A stretch of 64,000 nucleotides of DNA from Tanytarsus gracilentus (GCA_038502055.1 JAXRKN010000040.1:6904001-6968000); one strand, 5' to 3'; shown: positions 13,601 through 27,297, numbered from the stretch's first letter. The notes: generated from the letters alone by a model not told the origin. Translations and numbers: made by a program.

Positions 13601-16600
13601 TGATGCAAAAAATTCTATTGAGCAATTTAAGTGTCCTTTAAACTACAATTAAAATCAAAAAAGAATTGATCCCATTTTTCAGACTTTCAATTGTGTAAAC
13701 TCACCATATTCTACTCTAATATGCAAACCATTTTGCACAAAAATTAAAACTTCACCGCAATATATTTTTGAAATAGAATTGCTGTTGAAATATTTTATAT
13801 AAAATGAATTTTGGAATAAGTTTTTTATGAACTTTAGGCAGAAATTTTTCAAATGAATATTTTAGCTGTTGTTCTATGAACTGAAAAAAGTTGTATGGAT
13901 AATAATAATGAATGTCAGGTTTTTTCGGAAGATTTTTTAAGTACATATCATCATTGTACATTGATCCACCTTTGAAATTTCTAACCCTATCTTAATTTTT
14001 CTACTCTAAAAACTTTGCTCCCGAAAATTCAAGCTTGAAACTTTTTGCACAAACCACAAATCCTCATCTCACTTTTTGCTTACCACTTGGCGTCTCGGTT
14101 TGGGAGTGATTTTTGCTCCATTTGTCCTTGAAATTAAAATCCGTACAATTTACAAACAATTTATGCCATACACATCACTTTTGATATTTTCAATCGTAAG
14201 CACCTTACATTCGCATACACGAGGATTTAAAGAATTCTCAGAGCTATTCAACTGTAAGAGTGAGAACGATATTTGAGAATTTTGCACATAAAATTTCATC
14301 TCTAATTTAATGCAATTTATATATCTTTGCAGAGTGATTCAGCAATCACATCCCGTATGCAATACAATCATGCTATCTGGTGTGATAACATGTCTTGTAT
14401 CTGTCATTCTACTAGGCATCGATGGTCAATTTGTGGATCCATCAACTTATCCAAAGGTAAGTCTGAATTTGAGGCGGAAATGTTTTTACCAAGTTTTGAA
14501 ATGAAAAAAAAATTTCACCCGTTTTTTCCGTTATTTTCCGTTTTTTGCTAAAAATTTTCAATTAGAATTCAAGACTATATGAGGAATTCAATAGTTTTAA
14601 ATAATTTTTTTATCAAATGAAGGCATAATTAATTACATTTTCTTTTTTGATGCTATCGAATTTTCTCCAATATTACAAAAAAAAACTTTTGAATGCGAAA
14701 AGAAAAATATTTGTTATCAGTCTGTCGTTAGAAGTTGCCTCTAAATGATGGCAAAAGTTTATCGCTCATTCATCTTTTTTTTCCCTTCGTAACCATCTGC
14801 TGTCATCTGAGCGATGTATGACATTTTGCTCGCATTTTTCACCATCGCAAAAGAGCTGCGAATGAGAAGAGAAAGATTTATGTTTGCTCCAGCAATTATC
14901 AAAAGCAACCAGCCGCGCTGTGTACTTATGTATTTTCTAACTTTTTCGTCATGACACGAATATAATAAAAATTAATGTTTATATGCGGCATAAAAATACT
15001 TTCTAAAAAATGTTTGACATTCTTATTTTCCACAGCTTAAAGCTCCTTTTTTGTAACACGAGGAAATAAAAGATGTGAAAATGAACAAATAGTAATTATT
15101 CATTATTCACATAGTCTTATTTCTCTCTTCCTTTTTAATGTTTATTTTTTTATGACAAGTTAATGGGCAATTACAAATTGCTGTAACAATTACATTATCA
15201 AATTAAGTAATTTTTTATGTAAAGACGTGGTCATGATGAATAAACTCAAAGTTACCAAACTTTCTGGTCAACGAAAATACTGGTTTATGTCTCAAACCAA
15301 AGATACACTTTTTAACTTTCGGAAAATATGAAAATAAATGCGTACTGATTCGTGTAATTGCAACCCTTATAAGTTACATTACTAGTTAAACAATAACTAT
15401 TCCATTTGGAAAGAAAAAAATTCAGAAATTCATCCATTGTTACAGAATTAGTGCTTTCATTATTATGTACTATTTTTAACTTCAATATTCCATTTTCCAT
15501 AGGAAGTAAGGAGATTTAATTTTTTTTTCAAGTCTGTGACACACATAGAAAAATTGCTCGACTTTTGGTATAGTAAAGCAAATTAAAATGCCATTATTAT
15601 GAAGACAAATTGAATCTCTTATCGTCAATGTCATTTCAGAAGTTTGGCTCTTCGCTATCATATGCCTTATCATCGTTTTACCATGCACAACGTGTATGTA
15701 TATACATATATATTTGTTCTTAAGGTGAAATTTTTGTTACGGAGTCTAAAAGAAAGAGTAAAAGAAAATTGGATAAGACATGGATTTTAGGTCTATATGT
15801 GTTTGTCTAGATGGTTTTGAATTATGATACAAAAGAGCGTGCGAGAGAAAATGAATTGTTACATGTCACAGTGATTGTGATGAATTCTAATATATGATGG
15901 ATAAAATGAAGAGGAATTTGTTTCAAGAAAGCAAGTTAGAGACGTGATGGACTTTTGATTTAAGCTTGGGTTAATAAAACTTTCGTTATCAAACGAATGA
16001 AGGTTATGCTTTCTAAGCAATGAAGTTTGAAGATCTTTAAACCATCAACGGAATTTACAATTTTGAGCTGCCAATATCGAACTTTAACTTATCAAAAGTA
16101 ACTGTTAATGTTAAAATGATTAGTTTTGATGATAACCAAAATGGTTATTTTTGATTTGAACGTAAAATGTTTCTCACTATCCTTTTCTTTTTCTATTTTA
16201 TAAACTTGTAGATTTGTCAAGCACGGTCTTGGATCTTATCAATGGGATTTACACTCGCTTTTGGTGCGATGTTCAGCAAGGTGTGGCGCGTTCATAGATT
16301 CACAACGAAAGCTAAAACTGACCCAAAGGTAAAAATATGTGTGAATAAATTTCGGTCACATGATAATGACAATAATGCTTTTTGACTTTTTGCTTTACAC
16401 ATCGTCACTCATGAAATTATTATCATTCATGGCACATACATAGAAAAAAGTGGAACCATGGAAACTGTATACAATGGTGTCGGGACTTTTAGTTGTTGAC
16501 ATAGTGATACTTCTGACATGGCAAATTCAAGATCCCCTCGAGCGGCGTCTCGAAACATTTCCCCTCGAGGATCCAGTGTCGGCAAATGACGACGTTAAAA

Positions 16601-19600
16601 TACGACCGGAGCTGGAGCATTGTGAGAGTGAAAACAATCCACTTTGGTTAGGTAAGTGACCACCCTGTTAGCACAAAATTTCGAAAAACATTGATTTGCC
16701 AAGTTGATACCACTCGAATGTTAGTGAATTAGGGCGTCAGAAAACTAAGTTTTAATTTTTGATTTAAACCGTTTTTGCACTGCCATTAATTTGCCTTTTG
16801 CCACTGAATTGCCTTCAGTTCAATCAAAGGTTTTAAAAAGGTAAAACTATGGCAGTCAATATTTTTCAAATTGTCAGTTTAAAGGTTAGAAAAAGTGAAA
16901 AAAATGGCAATCATAAGTTAAAACAAATTTTTCACAACGGCACTGTGAGGTGATTTGAAAGGCAAATCAAAATTGTCAAAGTGGCATAAAAATGTTCAGT
17001 CGATGACATAACCAGTCAAAATAAAAAAAAAATCCACATTTTTCCTGCCATGTTATCACCATTCTAATAACTTTTTCTTGCCAATTTGCTCACTTTGATT
17101 TGCCTTTTTATTAACTGCTGAAATGAAATCAAATAACATGTTATTGCCAATGTGATAAATACTTAACTTTAATTTTGGTCACCTGAAGGCATGCACTCTA
17201 ACACTTTGCTATTGCTGCAAATTCTATATAAATATATATATCCTGCAGAATCTCTATTTGAACAAAATGTCAAATGCCATTTTAAAAACATTGATTTGCC
17301 AATCAGATCACAAATTTCAAGCTTAAGTCCAATGATCGAAATCAGTCACCGGCATGTTCTTTTTTGCTTTTTGTTGTTATTTTTGTTCATTATAATTATT
17401 TCTATTTGTTTAAAGTGGAGCAAACACATATTTTTGAGAAGCTGACCGTACATACAAAATATAATTTTTTTATTCTTTTGCAATAATGTTGCGTTAAAAT
17501 ATATAGTTATGAAAATTATTATCAACTCAAAAATAACTATACAATGAACAAAAATAACAAAAATTCCAAATTGAATGATCAATAGCTTTGCAACTGCAAA
17601 AGAGAACTTCACAAATTCCGCAGTTTTCTTCTTATTTTTAACTGAAAACATTTCTGAGTTCCCTATGACATATTTTGTTTGCAAAGAGAAAAAGAAAGGC
17701 CATTCAACCTCTGTACAACTCAATCGTCAATCCCTAACAAACGCAAATGAGTCTTGAAGCAAGAGAGTTAGCTTCAATGTCTGTAAATTTTCATTTCAGC
17801 ATAGGATAAGCTCAACAAGCTGAAATCTCCATTCTCGAAAAGCAATAACACATCTCATAGCACGTCGATAATCAAACGGAAAAAAGTTTATAATTTTTCA
17901 ATTTTTTTTTCTCTGTTGTACATTTAGGTGTTATCTACGGCTTTAAAGGACTTATACTTGTTTTTGGATTATTTCTCGCATACGAGACGAGATCAATAAA
18001 AGTCAAGCAGATAAACGACTCTCGGTACGTTGGCATGAGCATCTACAACATAGCCGTGTTGTGTCTAATCACTGCACCTGTAGCCATGGTTATCGTAAGT
18101 ATTTTCATCCGCAAATTATGGGATTTCAATTCTCAATATCGATCTTACCTTTCTAGGCCTCACAACAGGATGCATCGTTTGTTTTCGTTTCTCTCGCCGT
18201 AATATTTTGTTGTTTTCTCAGTATGTTGCTAATATTTGTGCCAAAAGTAAGTACACAATGAAAAAGAAACTCTTTTTGGGTATTCGGCTGAATAAATTGT
18301 TGTTGTTGTAATTACAAAAATCGAGTTTTTCCTTAGATTTTGCTGCAAAGCAGTTAAAGACTATTTTTTATTAAATTCTATTTGGTCTCTTCTTTCTATA
18401 AACACTTTTAGACCAGCCATAAACTTTCTATATGAAGCAGGAAATTTTTTTTAAAAATTAACTAATGTGACACGGAAAATTTTTTCATCTGGCCGATCGA
18501 CTAAACGGATCAAATCAATTAAGTATAAAATTCCAAACACTTAATTTTAGTTAGTGTACAAGTTGTACTATGTAAGAAAAATCATAAAAAAATTCCACAA
18601 AGCTTAATTAAATTTTAATTAATTAAAATTGAATTGTCACATTAGTTATCAACAAAATCTTTTAATCTTCATTTTGGAACGGCTGCAAACTTTTAGGAAC
18701 CTAAAAGTTAAATTTTAAAATCAGTTTTGGAACTTTAATTAATAATCCATAATGAAATTAATACAAGATGTATCCAGGAAAATTAAAAACTATCATTTTT
18801 AAATCGCATTTTTTAAAACTCAACTCCACCTATTCAGCCGAATACCCTTTTGTCACATTGTTAGAAATCTTGTAAGCTACGAATAGTGGGAAAACTTTTG
18901 ACATTTAACATATAAAGAGACCAAAAATTTTATATCTAATGATTTCAATGAAATATTTTTAAAAAAATAGCGCAAACGTTTTCATAACTGAATTATGAAA
19001 ATTAAGCTTTAACTATGCAAGCTGAAATGATAAAAACATGAGTGGTCTTAACTCTCAAAAAACTCCCAAAAAAAATTTAAAATTAAATTAACAATTTGTC
19101 TCAGGGTAAAAATGCAAAAATTCTCTTGACATGGTCATAACTCGAGGCCCTGCTTGAGGCATATTACTTCTTTATTTTTTTGCCCTGCTTGCCTTCAGAT
19201 TTTGTGTGAAAAATGTCACAGAGTCTAAAAATTATCTATTAGGTATTTGGATCCTCATCAAAGAAATCATAAATTCATAAATTTTACTCAAATGCGGAAT
19301 ATCCTTTACAAAATGCCAATCTCGTTTGATTAATTTTCGTAGAATCTTTTGAGAAATCTATTCAAATCGCGATAAAGAAAAATGTTTTTTTATTTTGTTT
19401 TGCTCAATTCATGACGCTGAGAGAGACAACATAATTTCCAGATAAATGAAACCTTCAAAAATAACAACAGTTTTAAATTTTAAATTATAATTTTGTCGCA
19501 GTTCATTTTCCACATTCAATTCTACTTAATGCGAAAAGCATCGACAAAATTTTTCCAACCAAATCTCTAACTTTTAATAATGCACAACATAAAACTTTTC

Positions 19601-20457
19601 CACTTTTGAACTAAAATCCCTAGAGAGATCTTTTGCCTGCCCTGGCTTTTGTTCGATCATTGATGTCGAGAGCGTAAATACATTGATAGGGTAAGGGAAA
19701 GAAAAGATTTACCGAGTAAAATCTATAGCGGGTAATCATTTTTGAGGCACGTTAATCTCTTTCTTTTTCAACCATCCATATCTTTAAAAGCGACTCCGAA
19801 AAAAATCCCTTCCACTGCAAATCTTTTTTGTCGCATGCCTTTTGTGTATTCTAAAGATAATAAATTATGATTGCTGAATGATTTTGCATCCTATAAAAAA
19901 ATTCTGAGACAAAAAGGGTTTTCATATCGTCCTAAATCAAGTTCATTACTAATTTGCTGTCCTCTTTATTAGGTAATTGAAGTTATGCGACATCCCCACG
20001 ACAAAGCCGAGTCGAGAACCAGCAATGATACCGGAATATCAAAAGAGGATGAAGAGCGGTACAAACAACTGGTACAAGAAAATGAGGAACTTCAGAGATT
20101 AATTGCTCAAGTGAGGCTTTTTTCAAATTTAAAGAATAATGGATGTTCTAGTCTTTTAATCACATTTATTTTTTTGCACCATAGAAAGAAGATAAAATTC
20201 GACTGCTTAAGCAACGACTTGCAGAACGTGACCAACCAAATCAGCAAGTTGGCTCACAACAAGGAATGTCCATTACCAATGGTACGTCAAATCAAATAGG
20301 GATAAATCAAGGTAAGCATGAGGCTCCTTCACAAGTTGTTATTCAACCCGATCCAATTACATCCGATTTTGATAGTGCATTCGGAAATGGATTTTCATTT
20401 TCCATCTCAGCTTGCACGCGCGAATCTGAAGTTGTATTCTCGGAAATTTATTTGTAA
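7639..20457 (+). CDS. GABA-B-R2: Metabotropic GABA-B receptor subunit 2 (5' exons missing)
   Basis: Class C G-protein-coupled receptor subunit of the neuronal plasma membrane. It pairs with subunit 1 and couples the heterodimer to Gi/o. Exons: 7639-7773, 7870-8257, 9640-9808, 10166-10409, 11857-12006, 12066-12208, 14333-14456, 16212-16328, 16444-16651, 17928-18094, 18157-18246, 19973-20110, 20185-20457. All joins are GT-AG and keep frame through 781 residues. The first visible exon opens inside the Venus-flytrap domain (CEPGLGASVMYDLLY), so signal peptide and N-terminal lobe lie upstream, outside the window or unrecognised. TM1 is in 12066-12208, TM2 in 14333-14456, TM3 in 16212-16328, TM4 in 16444-16651, and TM5-7 in 17928-18246. 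The coiled coil (EDEERYKQLVQENEELQRL) crosses the last two exons. The final 49 residues assume read-through of a good donor at 20312; splicing there would change the C-terminus. Confidence 0.95.
9060..9458 (+). mobile_element. Retroposon-like repeat, copy A
   Basis: It lies in the receptor intron 8258-9639. It shares long stretches with 42298-42684 (inverted) and 42037-42235, including CGATTCCCGCGGGGACGTC, TATTTATACTCTATTCTTAA and a final GTGCTACCTATT. It ends in a tetranucleotide run, (AATC)n at about 9432-9457. An oriented body with a short simple-repeat tail is typical of SINEs or truncated non-LTR elements. I see no clear tRNA-like box A/B pair and no reverse transcriptase, so the class stays open. 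Confidence 0.65.
10567..11347 (+). mobile_element. Non-autonomous hAT-type DNA transposon with 8-bp TSD
   Basis: A 781-bp element in the receptor intron 10410-11856. The ends are inverted, TAGCGATCCT on the left and AAGATCCCTA on the right, and are flanked by identical 8-bp direct repeats TTGTTAAA at 10559-10566 and 11348-11355. The subterminal GATCCCCGTCCCCGATCCCCG block and the 8-bp duplication are hallmarks of the hAT superfamily. The interior keeps only a short open frame, so the element cannot move itself. Both ends and the duplication look intact, which suggests a fairly recent insertion. Confidence 0.9.
11020..11229 (+). pseudogene. Remnant of hAT transposase N-terminus (BED-finger-like)
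   Basis: The open frame inside the hAT element reads CGSSTKVFNDHLKRVHK. This resembles the second half of a BED-type zinc finger (Cys, then a HL-x3-H ending), which begins many hAT transposases. The first Cys pair is not intact upstream. The frame ends at 11229 with no RNase H-like catalytic domain, so this is a decayed or internally deleted transposase start. Confidence 0.55.
12209..14332 (+). other. Long receptor intron, nothing recognised inside
   Basis: Intron between TM1 and TM2 exons (GTAAGT donor, TTTGCAG acceptor). It is AT-rich, and open frames near 12263, 12816, 13087 and 13752 look random. The other long receptor introns, 14457-16211, 16652-17927 and 18247-19972, are likewise without recognised content. 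Confidence 0.6.
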
Positions 20458-23093
20458 AATTAGGTAAAATTATCATTTGCTTCATTTACCAAAAATGAAT
20501 TGAATTTAGAAATTGAAAATTATGTCTTTTTCGCATTTTGCATGTTTAAAATATTCTAAAGCTCCAAAAAATAATTCAAGATCCATCAATGGAAAACGGT
20601 TTAAGTTTTTTTTTAATTTCGTTGAAGTTCTGAATTAATTGATTAAACATCAAAAATGAAACTAATATTAGCAAGCCGATGTAGCTTGAAAAAAATTCTA
20701 CCTAGTTTGTTAAATATTAATTTTCATAATTATCAATTTTTGGTTATAATATATTCATAATAATCATCCGCTATTACGTTTTGCTATTTTCTTGGTTCTC
20801 AAACACAACTTAAGAAAAATTTAAATAAAAATGAATTTAGAAAGCATAGCACAATTTTTTCGGCAACCTCGAAGCTTAAAGTAAACACGAGAATAAAATT
20901 AATTTCTCTAGAAAAACAAGATCGGGGTATTGAAAGAGCAAAAAAGCTCTCTAAGGTAACAAGCACTCATCGCAATTTTTTTTTCAAATGAATTTTTTCC
21001 ACTCTTTCCTCTCCCATTTTTGTATGATAAACAAGCGGCAACAATGCAATGAAGAAATTTTTCTTTAAATTTTGAAAGAATTGTGGCGACAAAAAAACCT
21101 TTATACTTTTCATACTTCTTAATGTTTTCCTTAAAAAAATTTCTCCCATAATCAAACAGAATGACTGCAAAATCAAATTTTAATGAGGCGAGTTCATTAC
21201 GGCATTTCCTTCGTTATTCATCATTTCCTTCCCTGTGGCTTCTTGTTTTATTATATTTTACGTAAATTTTATTATATGAATATTTGATAAAAACCATGAC
21301 AGATTTTACTAAAAAAATTTTAATACAAATTTGGGAGGAAGTTAAACTTTTGTTCTCTTTCAGGAACGTTTTTTACATGTCATTAAAATGTAATTTCGGC
21401 AACTTTGCAGGTTTTAATGTTACTTCAATGAATAATTCATTCAATATTTAATTTTCCCTTTTCTCATTTCAAAGTCTTTTCCCTGCTCTATAGCAAATGT
21501 TGTGTTGCAATATTATGTGATCAAATTTTTAATGCTGAAAATAGTAGAAAAAACCTCTAAAATTATGTCGAAATTTTCATGTTTGTGTTCGATGCACTTT
21601 TAAGTGTACTCGTATTTTTTTATTTTTTAAGCAAAGTTGAAGCATGATTTCTGTGGAAAATTTTTTCATGAATAAAAATAAACTTTCAGTTAGGTTTGAC
21701 ACTTAAAATTTTTATTGAGATCATGTTAACAATTTCTGAGCACAATAGTTTTTTAATTATGTGCTATGAGGGTTATAAATCAATTTATATGTATTTGAAA
21801 CAGTAAATAATTGAAAATTTATAAGGCATGCAGAAATAATTTAAGAAAGTCATGGTAGGAGGTTGGCTTCAAATTTCTATTATTCTTGTTACTTGAAAAA
21901 ACTATCTATCAAATTTGCAACATAAATAAATCAGGAGTGTTGCTTCCTTCAGTCTCTCGAGTGAATATCGATTTCGTGCGGTTTTTTAATGTAATCTTGA
22001 AATTTAGGATTTTTGATTTTTCAATGTTATTTTTTACCACTTAATCGACAAATTACGCTTGTGGCCTTTTTCATTTATCATAATTTATCAGAAACAAATA
22101 ATTATCAAAAACATCAAATTATTTGCTATTCGACAGTATCAAATACGTATACGACTTACGCTCTATTTTGTTTTTTAATACATAAAAATAAATTTCTAAA
22201 TGGAATTTTTTAATTAATTTTTTGATTTTATATGGCGTACATTGTGTATTGCTGCACTTAACCTCAAAATTGTAATGTTATGTAAATTTTTCCTCTTATG
22301 CATAAAAGTAGTTTAGTTTCATTTTTTATCTATTTTTTATTTACCTCATTTTGTAAATTTTTATATATGGAAATGGCTTGATTCTTATAAGCAAAAAATA
22401 CGTCCTATCATATCATAAGCACTCGAGTTAAAGTTTCAATTCGAGAAAAACATAAAACTTAAAAGCTCAAGCGACATTCAAATTTAAATTTTTTTTCTTT
22501 AAATGCAAGTCGTTGCTGCTACAAAATTGTTTTTAAAAAACGCTTAATAATAATGTATAAAAAATTTCGAAATAATTCCTTATCTGCAACCATCACTAGC
22601 ATTCACGAAAACATAATAATTTATTTTTTCTTCTCATTTTTTCTCTTCTCTCTCTTTTTTCATAAAATCTTCCATCATCAACACCAACACTATCACTAAT
22701 TCACATCCATCTGTATATGTGTGTTCCAATTTTTTTCAATAATACCTCATAAATTTCAATTAAAAATAAACCATTGAATATTGCAGTAAAGAGGACTGTG
22801 ACCTTTGAATAAAAGAAAATACATTTTCCATTTTAAATGAAAACTTTTTCTCTGTTATTTGTTGAAAGGTAAGAGACCAGAAAAGGAAAATTTTCTGTTT
22901 TTAATATTTTCTTTTGTATGAGACTAAATATTTTCTCAACTCTTTACTCCTTGTGCAATGCATGCTCATTGAGCTCGTTACTTCGTTATATTATGTGAAT
23001 AACATCATGTCGTTGTTACTGTTGTTGATGCTTTGTGTTAGTTTTTACCATTAATTATGCCATTTTTATGATTTAAAACCGGCACTCCAGTCA
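20458..23093. other. Non-coding stretch after the main receptor exons
   Basis: AT-rich, no gene seen. It would be 3' UTR and flank if the receptor ends at 20457, or part of a long intron if the 20312 donor is used with the acceptor at 27386. Confidence 0.5.
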
Positions 23094-24527
23094 TACAGCA
23101 TGGAGAAATGAAATTAGAAATTTCATCAAATTTCACATTTTATACTACCTTTGTAAGAAAACATGAATCAAAATACTATGAAATGTGTATTAATTTTGTG
23201 GCTTAGTACGGCATACGAATTTTAAGCCACAAATTAGTGAGTTAAACTATTTCTTGATCTTAAAAAATAACTAAATATGAAAGTGGATTATATGTCAACA
23301 CAACTTGTTTTTAACTCATTTCACTGTCAAAGTATCTTAAAAATTCTGAAAAAAAATCTGAAAGTTGTGAAATGAGTAAGGAATTTAGAAAAGTTTGAAA
23401 TTTTTAAAATTAATTATGTTATATTTTTATCATAAAACAAAAATGACTTTATTTAATATATTTTTTTTATTTAACAATTTATCACAAAATTTTATCCTTC
23501 AAAACATTTTCTATTCTATTATCTTTCACTTTTGTCCTTGAAACATTTATTTAGTCATGAAAGCACTTTAATTCTAAAAAACTTTTTCATGGCACAAAAA
23601 TCGTCATACTCCTTCGTTTTTCACACTTTTCTCACAATTTCACTATACTCACCTGCTAAATTATCCTTAATTAGCTGCACAATCGACAAAGAATGTGTTT
23701 ATCCATTTATTGCTTAAATTATGACCGGAAACACATTTTGTTCAATAAAATATACTCTCCTATTTATTTTTCCTTCACTTTTCATTTAATAACTGTTCGT
23801 GTTGGAGAGGTGTTTGGGGTAGAAAACCGCACGAGGGAATGGCAATATGTAAAATTCGTATGAAATTTACTATGGACATTCCCTGATATTGATTTTTATG
23901 TTCGACACTTTGAAGTCGAACAAATTTATTTTGTGATAAAGTTAAGTGAAAAATAAATTGTTATTTGTGGTGAAAATGTGTTTGTATTAAGGAATAAATG
24001 TTAAATCTTGTTGTGATTATTGGTTATTTAGAGGTGGTATGGGTGAAATTGGAGAAAAGTGTGAAAAAGTGAAGATGTGCTTTTTGTGCATGAAGTTTTT
24101 GTTATTTAAGGTTTTAAAATAAATGTTTAAGGTTAAATAAAGGATAATCGACTCGAAAATGAAATGAAGGATAAAATTTTGTGATTTATTGTGAAAAAAT
24201 TAAAAAATGGTCAATAAGTTTTTTTTTTTGTTAAAAATATAATAATTAATTTTTAAAAAATTTAATTTTTGTTCCTTCTTTTAGTTTGGTTTTTTTTAGA
24301 ATTTTGTATTTGAAGGTGAAATGAGTTAAAATGAGTTTGTTTTAAAGTAGCCTTTATATTTGTATAAATTTTAAGATGGATAGTTTAACTCCTAATTTGT
24401 GGTTAAAATTCGTATGTATAAGGGAAAATTATAACATTTCATAGTATTTTGATTCATGTTTTCTTACAAAGGTAGTATAAAATGTGAAATTTGATGAAAT
24501 TTCTAATTTCATTTCTCCATGCTGTAC
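23094..24527. repeat. Long inverted repeat, about 1.43 kb, diverged arms
   Basis: The left arm (23094 to about 23800) and right arm (about 23910 to 24527) are reverse complements. The outer part is strong: TACAGCATGGAGAAATGAAA on the left and its complement at the right end. Matching blocks recur inward, such as ACAAAATTTTATCCTTCA, TTCACACTTTTCTC and AAACACATTTT. Arms are clearly mutated relative to each other, so the structure is old. There is no coding capacity. It could be a foldback/MITE-type element or a hairpin-RNA source. Confidence 0.8.
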
Positions 24528-25557
24528 TATACGTTAAAAAATCTTTAGAAAAATTGATCGTCCGAGAACACGAATTATTTAAAAAAAAGAATATATGAAC
24601 CATTAAAATGTAGAGTAAACGGACTAGACTGAACATTGCATCCTTAATTAAAATTAATCGACTAGTATGATGACTAATTGGGTATTAATACTAATTTACT
24701 TATTCTCTATACCGTTAGTTTTATTAAAATCGTTTCGCACATTTCGCAAGATAAACTTGCATCGTCAGACGTTATCGATACATATTGATATATGAACTCA
24801 TCCATTTCAAAAGAAATAAATTCAAAAATTCATCCATTGAATAAATATACTTTTGATAATGCTAAATTATAAAGAATTTATTAAATACAAAAATCCATTG
24901 ATAGTAGTAAAAGAGATTGTTTAAAGATTGAATGTCAGATTTTCAGATTATTAAGATAAACAGGACTAAAGTTTTTTCGTTTTTTATTTCCACATGATTC
25001 AGATATTTTTAACTTTGGATGGCTGATGTTATTCCATGAACTTGTTAGTTTAAATTTGTTAATAGAAATTTCAAATTTGGGTTAAGTGATGAACATATGT
25101 TTTTCACATGTTTTTTAATGATTTTGTTAATTACTATCGCAATTTTATCCATTTTGCGTGAAAAGTATCATATTTTAACTTAACAATCAAATTAATGAGA
25201 ATCATAATTAAACCAAATTTTCTATGAGGATTTTAGCATAAAAGTTATTATTCAATATAGCATTATAACTTTTAATGTGGAATTTTTCAATACATTTATC
25301 ATAATTTTATAGAATTTATACTTATTTCAGTAGTTAAAGACATTTTGTTCTGTCATTTCTCAACATGAAACTTGAAGTTAATGACATTAACAGAAAAATG
25401 ATCTCAGAGATGGAAAATTATATAACCTAACAAAAAATTACTTGTAATTAGTTACGTTTTCATAAACATTCATGTAATTTCTCAAAATTAAATTAAATTT
25501 CATTTTCGGTAATTGTCCATCTCTGTAAATGAAAACAAATTTTTGACTAGGTTAATA
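24528..25557. other. Non-coding AT-rich spacer
   Basis: No gene seen. A short motif, ATTCATCCATTG, near 24828 recurs near 15428 and 33918 and may belong to a low-copy repeat. Confidence 0.4.
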
Positions 25558-27297
25558 TTTTTTAGCGTAACCCAGCAAAGTTGTGGTAACGCTTGTATAC
25601 TCATCTTTCCGTCTGTCCGTCCGTCTGTTCCATCGAGATCTCGGCCCCTGGACCAGCTAGAGACTTCTAGTTTTCGCCAGAGAGCTACCACTTAGGGTCT
25701 ATATTAGCCCATTTTAGGAATTTTTCGAGTCATGACCATAGGTCGTGCCATGGACGGCCATAATATTCCTAATTATTTTTAATTATTTTTAATTATTTCT
25801 AATTATCTAATTATTCTAATTATCAAATTATCCAAAAAAATTAAGAAAATAATTAGAAATAATTAGAATAATTAGGATAATTAGAAATAATTAGAAATAA
25901 TTAGAAATAATTAGGAATAATTAGAAATAATTAGGAATAATTAGAAATAATTATAAATGTCAATTTTTCATACAAACAAGATGGGTCTGCAAACGGCGTT
26001 GCCATTTCCAATAGCTCCGCTGTCTTAGATTAGTACCCCATAGTTCTGAAAAATGGACATTAGTGGCACTCCTGGCCGACCATGATGGACATTCCTCAAA
26101 AATCGTCAGTGTCAATCAATTCCTGATGCAATGACGAGTTCAACGACATACATGAAGCCATAGTTCTGAAAAATGGACATTAGTGGCACTCCTGGTCGGC
26201 CATGATGTACATTCTTCAAAAATCGTCAATGTCAATCGATTTCTGATGCAATGACGAGTTGAACGACATACATGAAGTCATAGTTCTGAAAAAATGGACA
26301 TTAGTGGCACTCCAGGCCGGCCATGATGGACACTCCTCAAAAATCGTCAATGTCAATCGATTCCTGGTCCAATTACGAGTTCAACGATACCCATGAAGCC
26401 ATATAAGAGAAAATTTGTATAAAAAGGGACATTTTTGCACTCAGGGACGGTCCTTGAAGGGTCATACCTCAAAACTAAATACTTCTTGTACAACTAGAGC
26501 CAAAACCCGATCTTTAGCCACAAATCCGAGTCAAATCCTACCAGCCGTTCTTGAGATATGCCGCCCACTAAGATCGTAAGAAAGTGAGAAAGTAAGAAAG
26601 TGAGAAAGTAAGATGACTTAAATGGCTCTAACTCCTCGTAGGAGCAACCGATTTCAAATCTGTTTTCGCCAGTTTGTAGAGTTTGACTAGGCCTATAGAG
26701 TCCTGAGTATATGTTTTGATATTGCACAATGTAATGTCTTGGCACTAGGGGCCAAAAACTGGTTTTGGAGAAATCCAAAATTAATATATAGCGGAGCTAT
26801 AATTTTCTCTTATATGGCTTGATGGGTATCGTTGAACTCGTAATTTGACCAGGAATCGATTGGCATTGATTCGTAATTGGACCAGAAATCGATTGACATA
26901 TATGATTTTTGAGGAATGTCCATCATGGACGGCCAGTAGTGCCACGGACAGCCAAAATGTCCTAATTTCAGAACTATGGCTTCATGTATCTCGTTGAACT
27001 CGTGATTGGGCCAGGAATCGATTGACATTGATGATTTTTGATGAATGCTAATCAAGGCCGGCCAGTAGTGCCACGGATAGCGTAAATATCCATTTTTCAG
27101 AACTATGACTTCATGGGTATCGTTAAACTCGTCTTTTGATGCCGAGTAGGATAAAATGGATCCAAGGTACTTAGGACTTAGGTTCTTAAAGCCTAGAGTC
27201 AAATATAAGTCTTAATTTTTTATGAACTTGATTTTCAAATACTGATCTGTTATGTTGGGTTACGCGGCAATACCCACGAGTGGGTTTTGAAACATTT
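25558..27297 (-). mobile_element. Copy 3 of the GCGTAACCCAC-ended family, composite
   Basis: This is the longest copy, in reverse orientation. TTTTAGCGTAACCCA marks its left edge and ACGCGGCAATACCCACGAGT plus GGGTTTTGAAAC its right. From the left it holds the CGTCCGTCCGTC stretch, an AT-rich hairpin of iterated AATTATT (about 25760-25945), 129-bp-type units in plus orientation (about 26040-26420), a unique block (26430-26800) and the same units in minus orientation (26810-27130). The units therefore form an inverted pair around the central block. The acceptor-like site at 27386 lies just outside it. Confidence 0.7.
25760..25945. repeat. AT-rich hairpin of iterated AATTATT motifs
   Basis: The left half is runs of TAATTATTTNTAATTATT, and the right half the complement (AATTAGAAATAATTAGAAAT) repeated many times, with about 30 bp between. 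The pair can fold into a long stem. A short relative is seen at about 47785-47925 in a SmydA intron. Confidence 0.75.
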
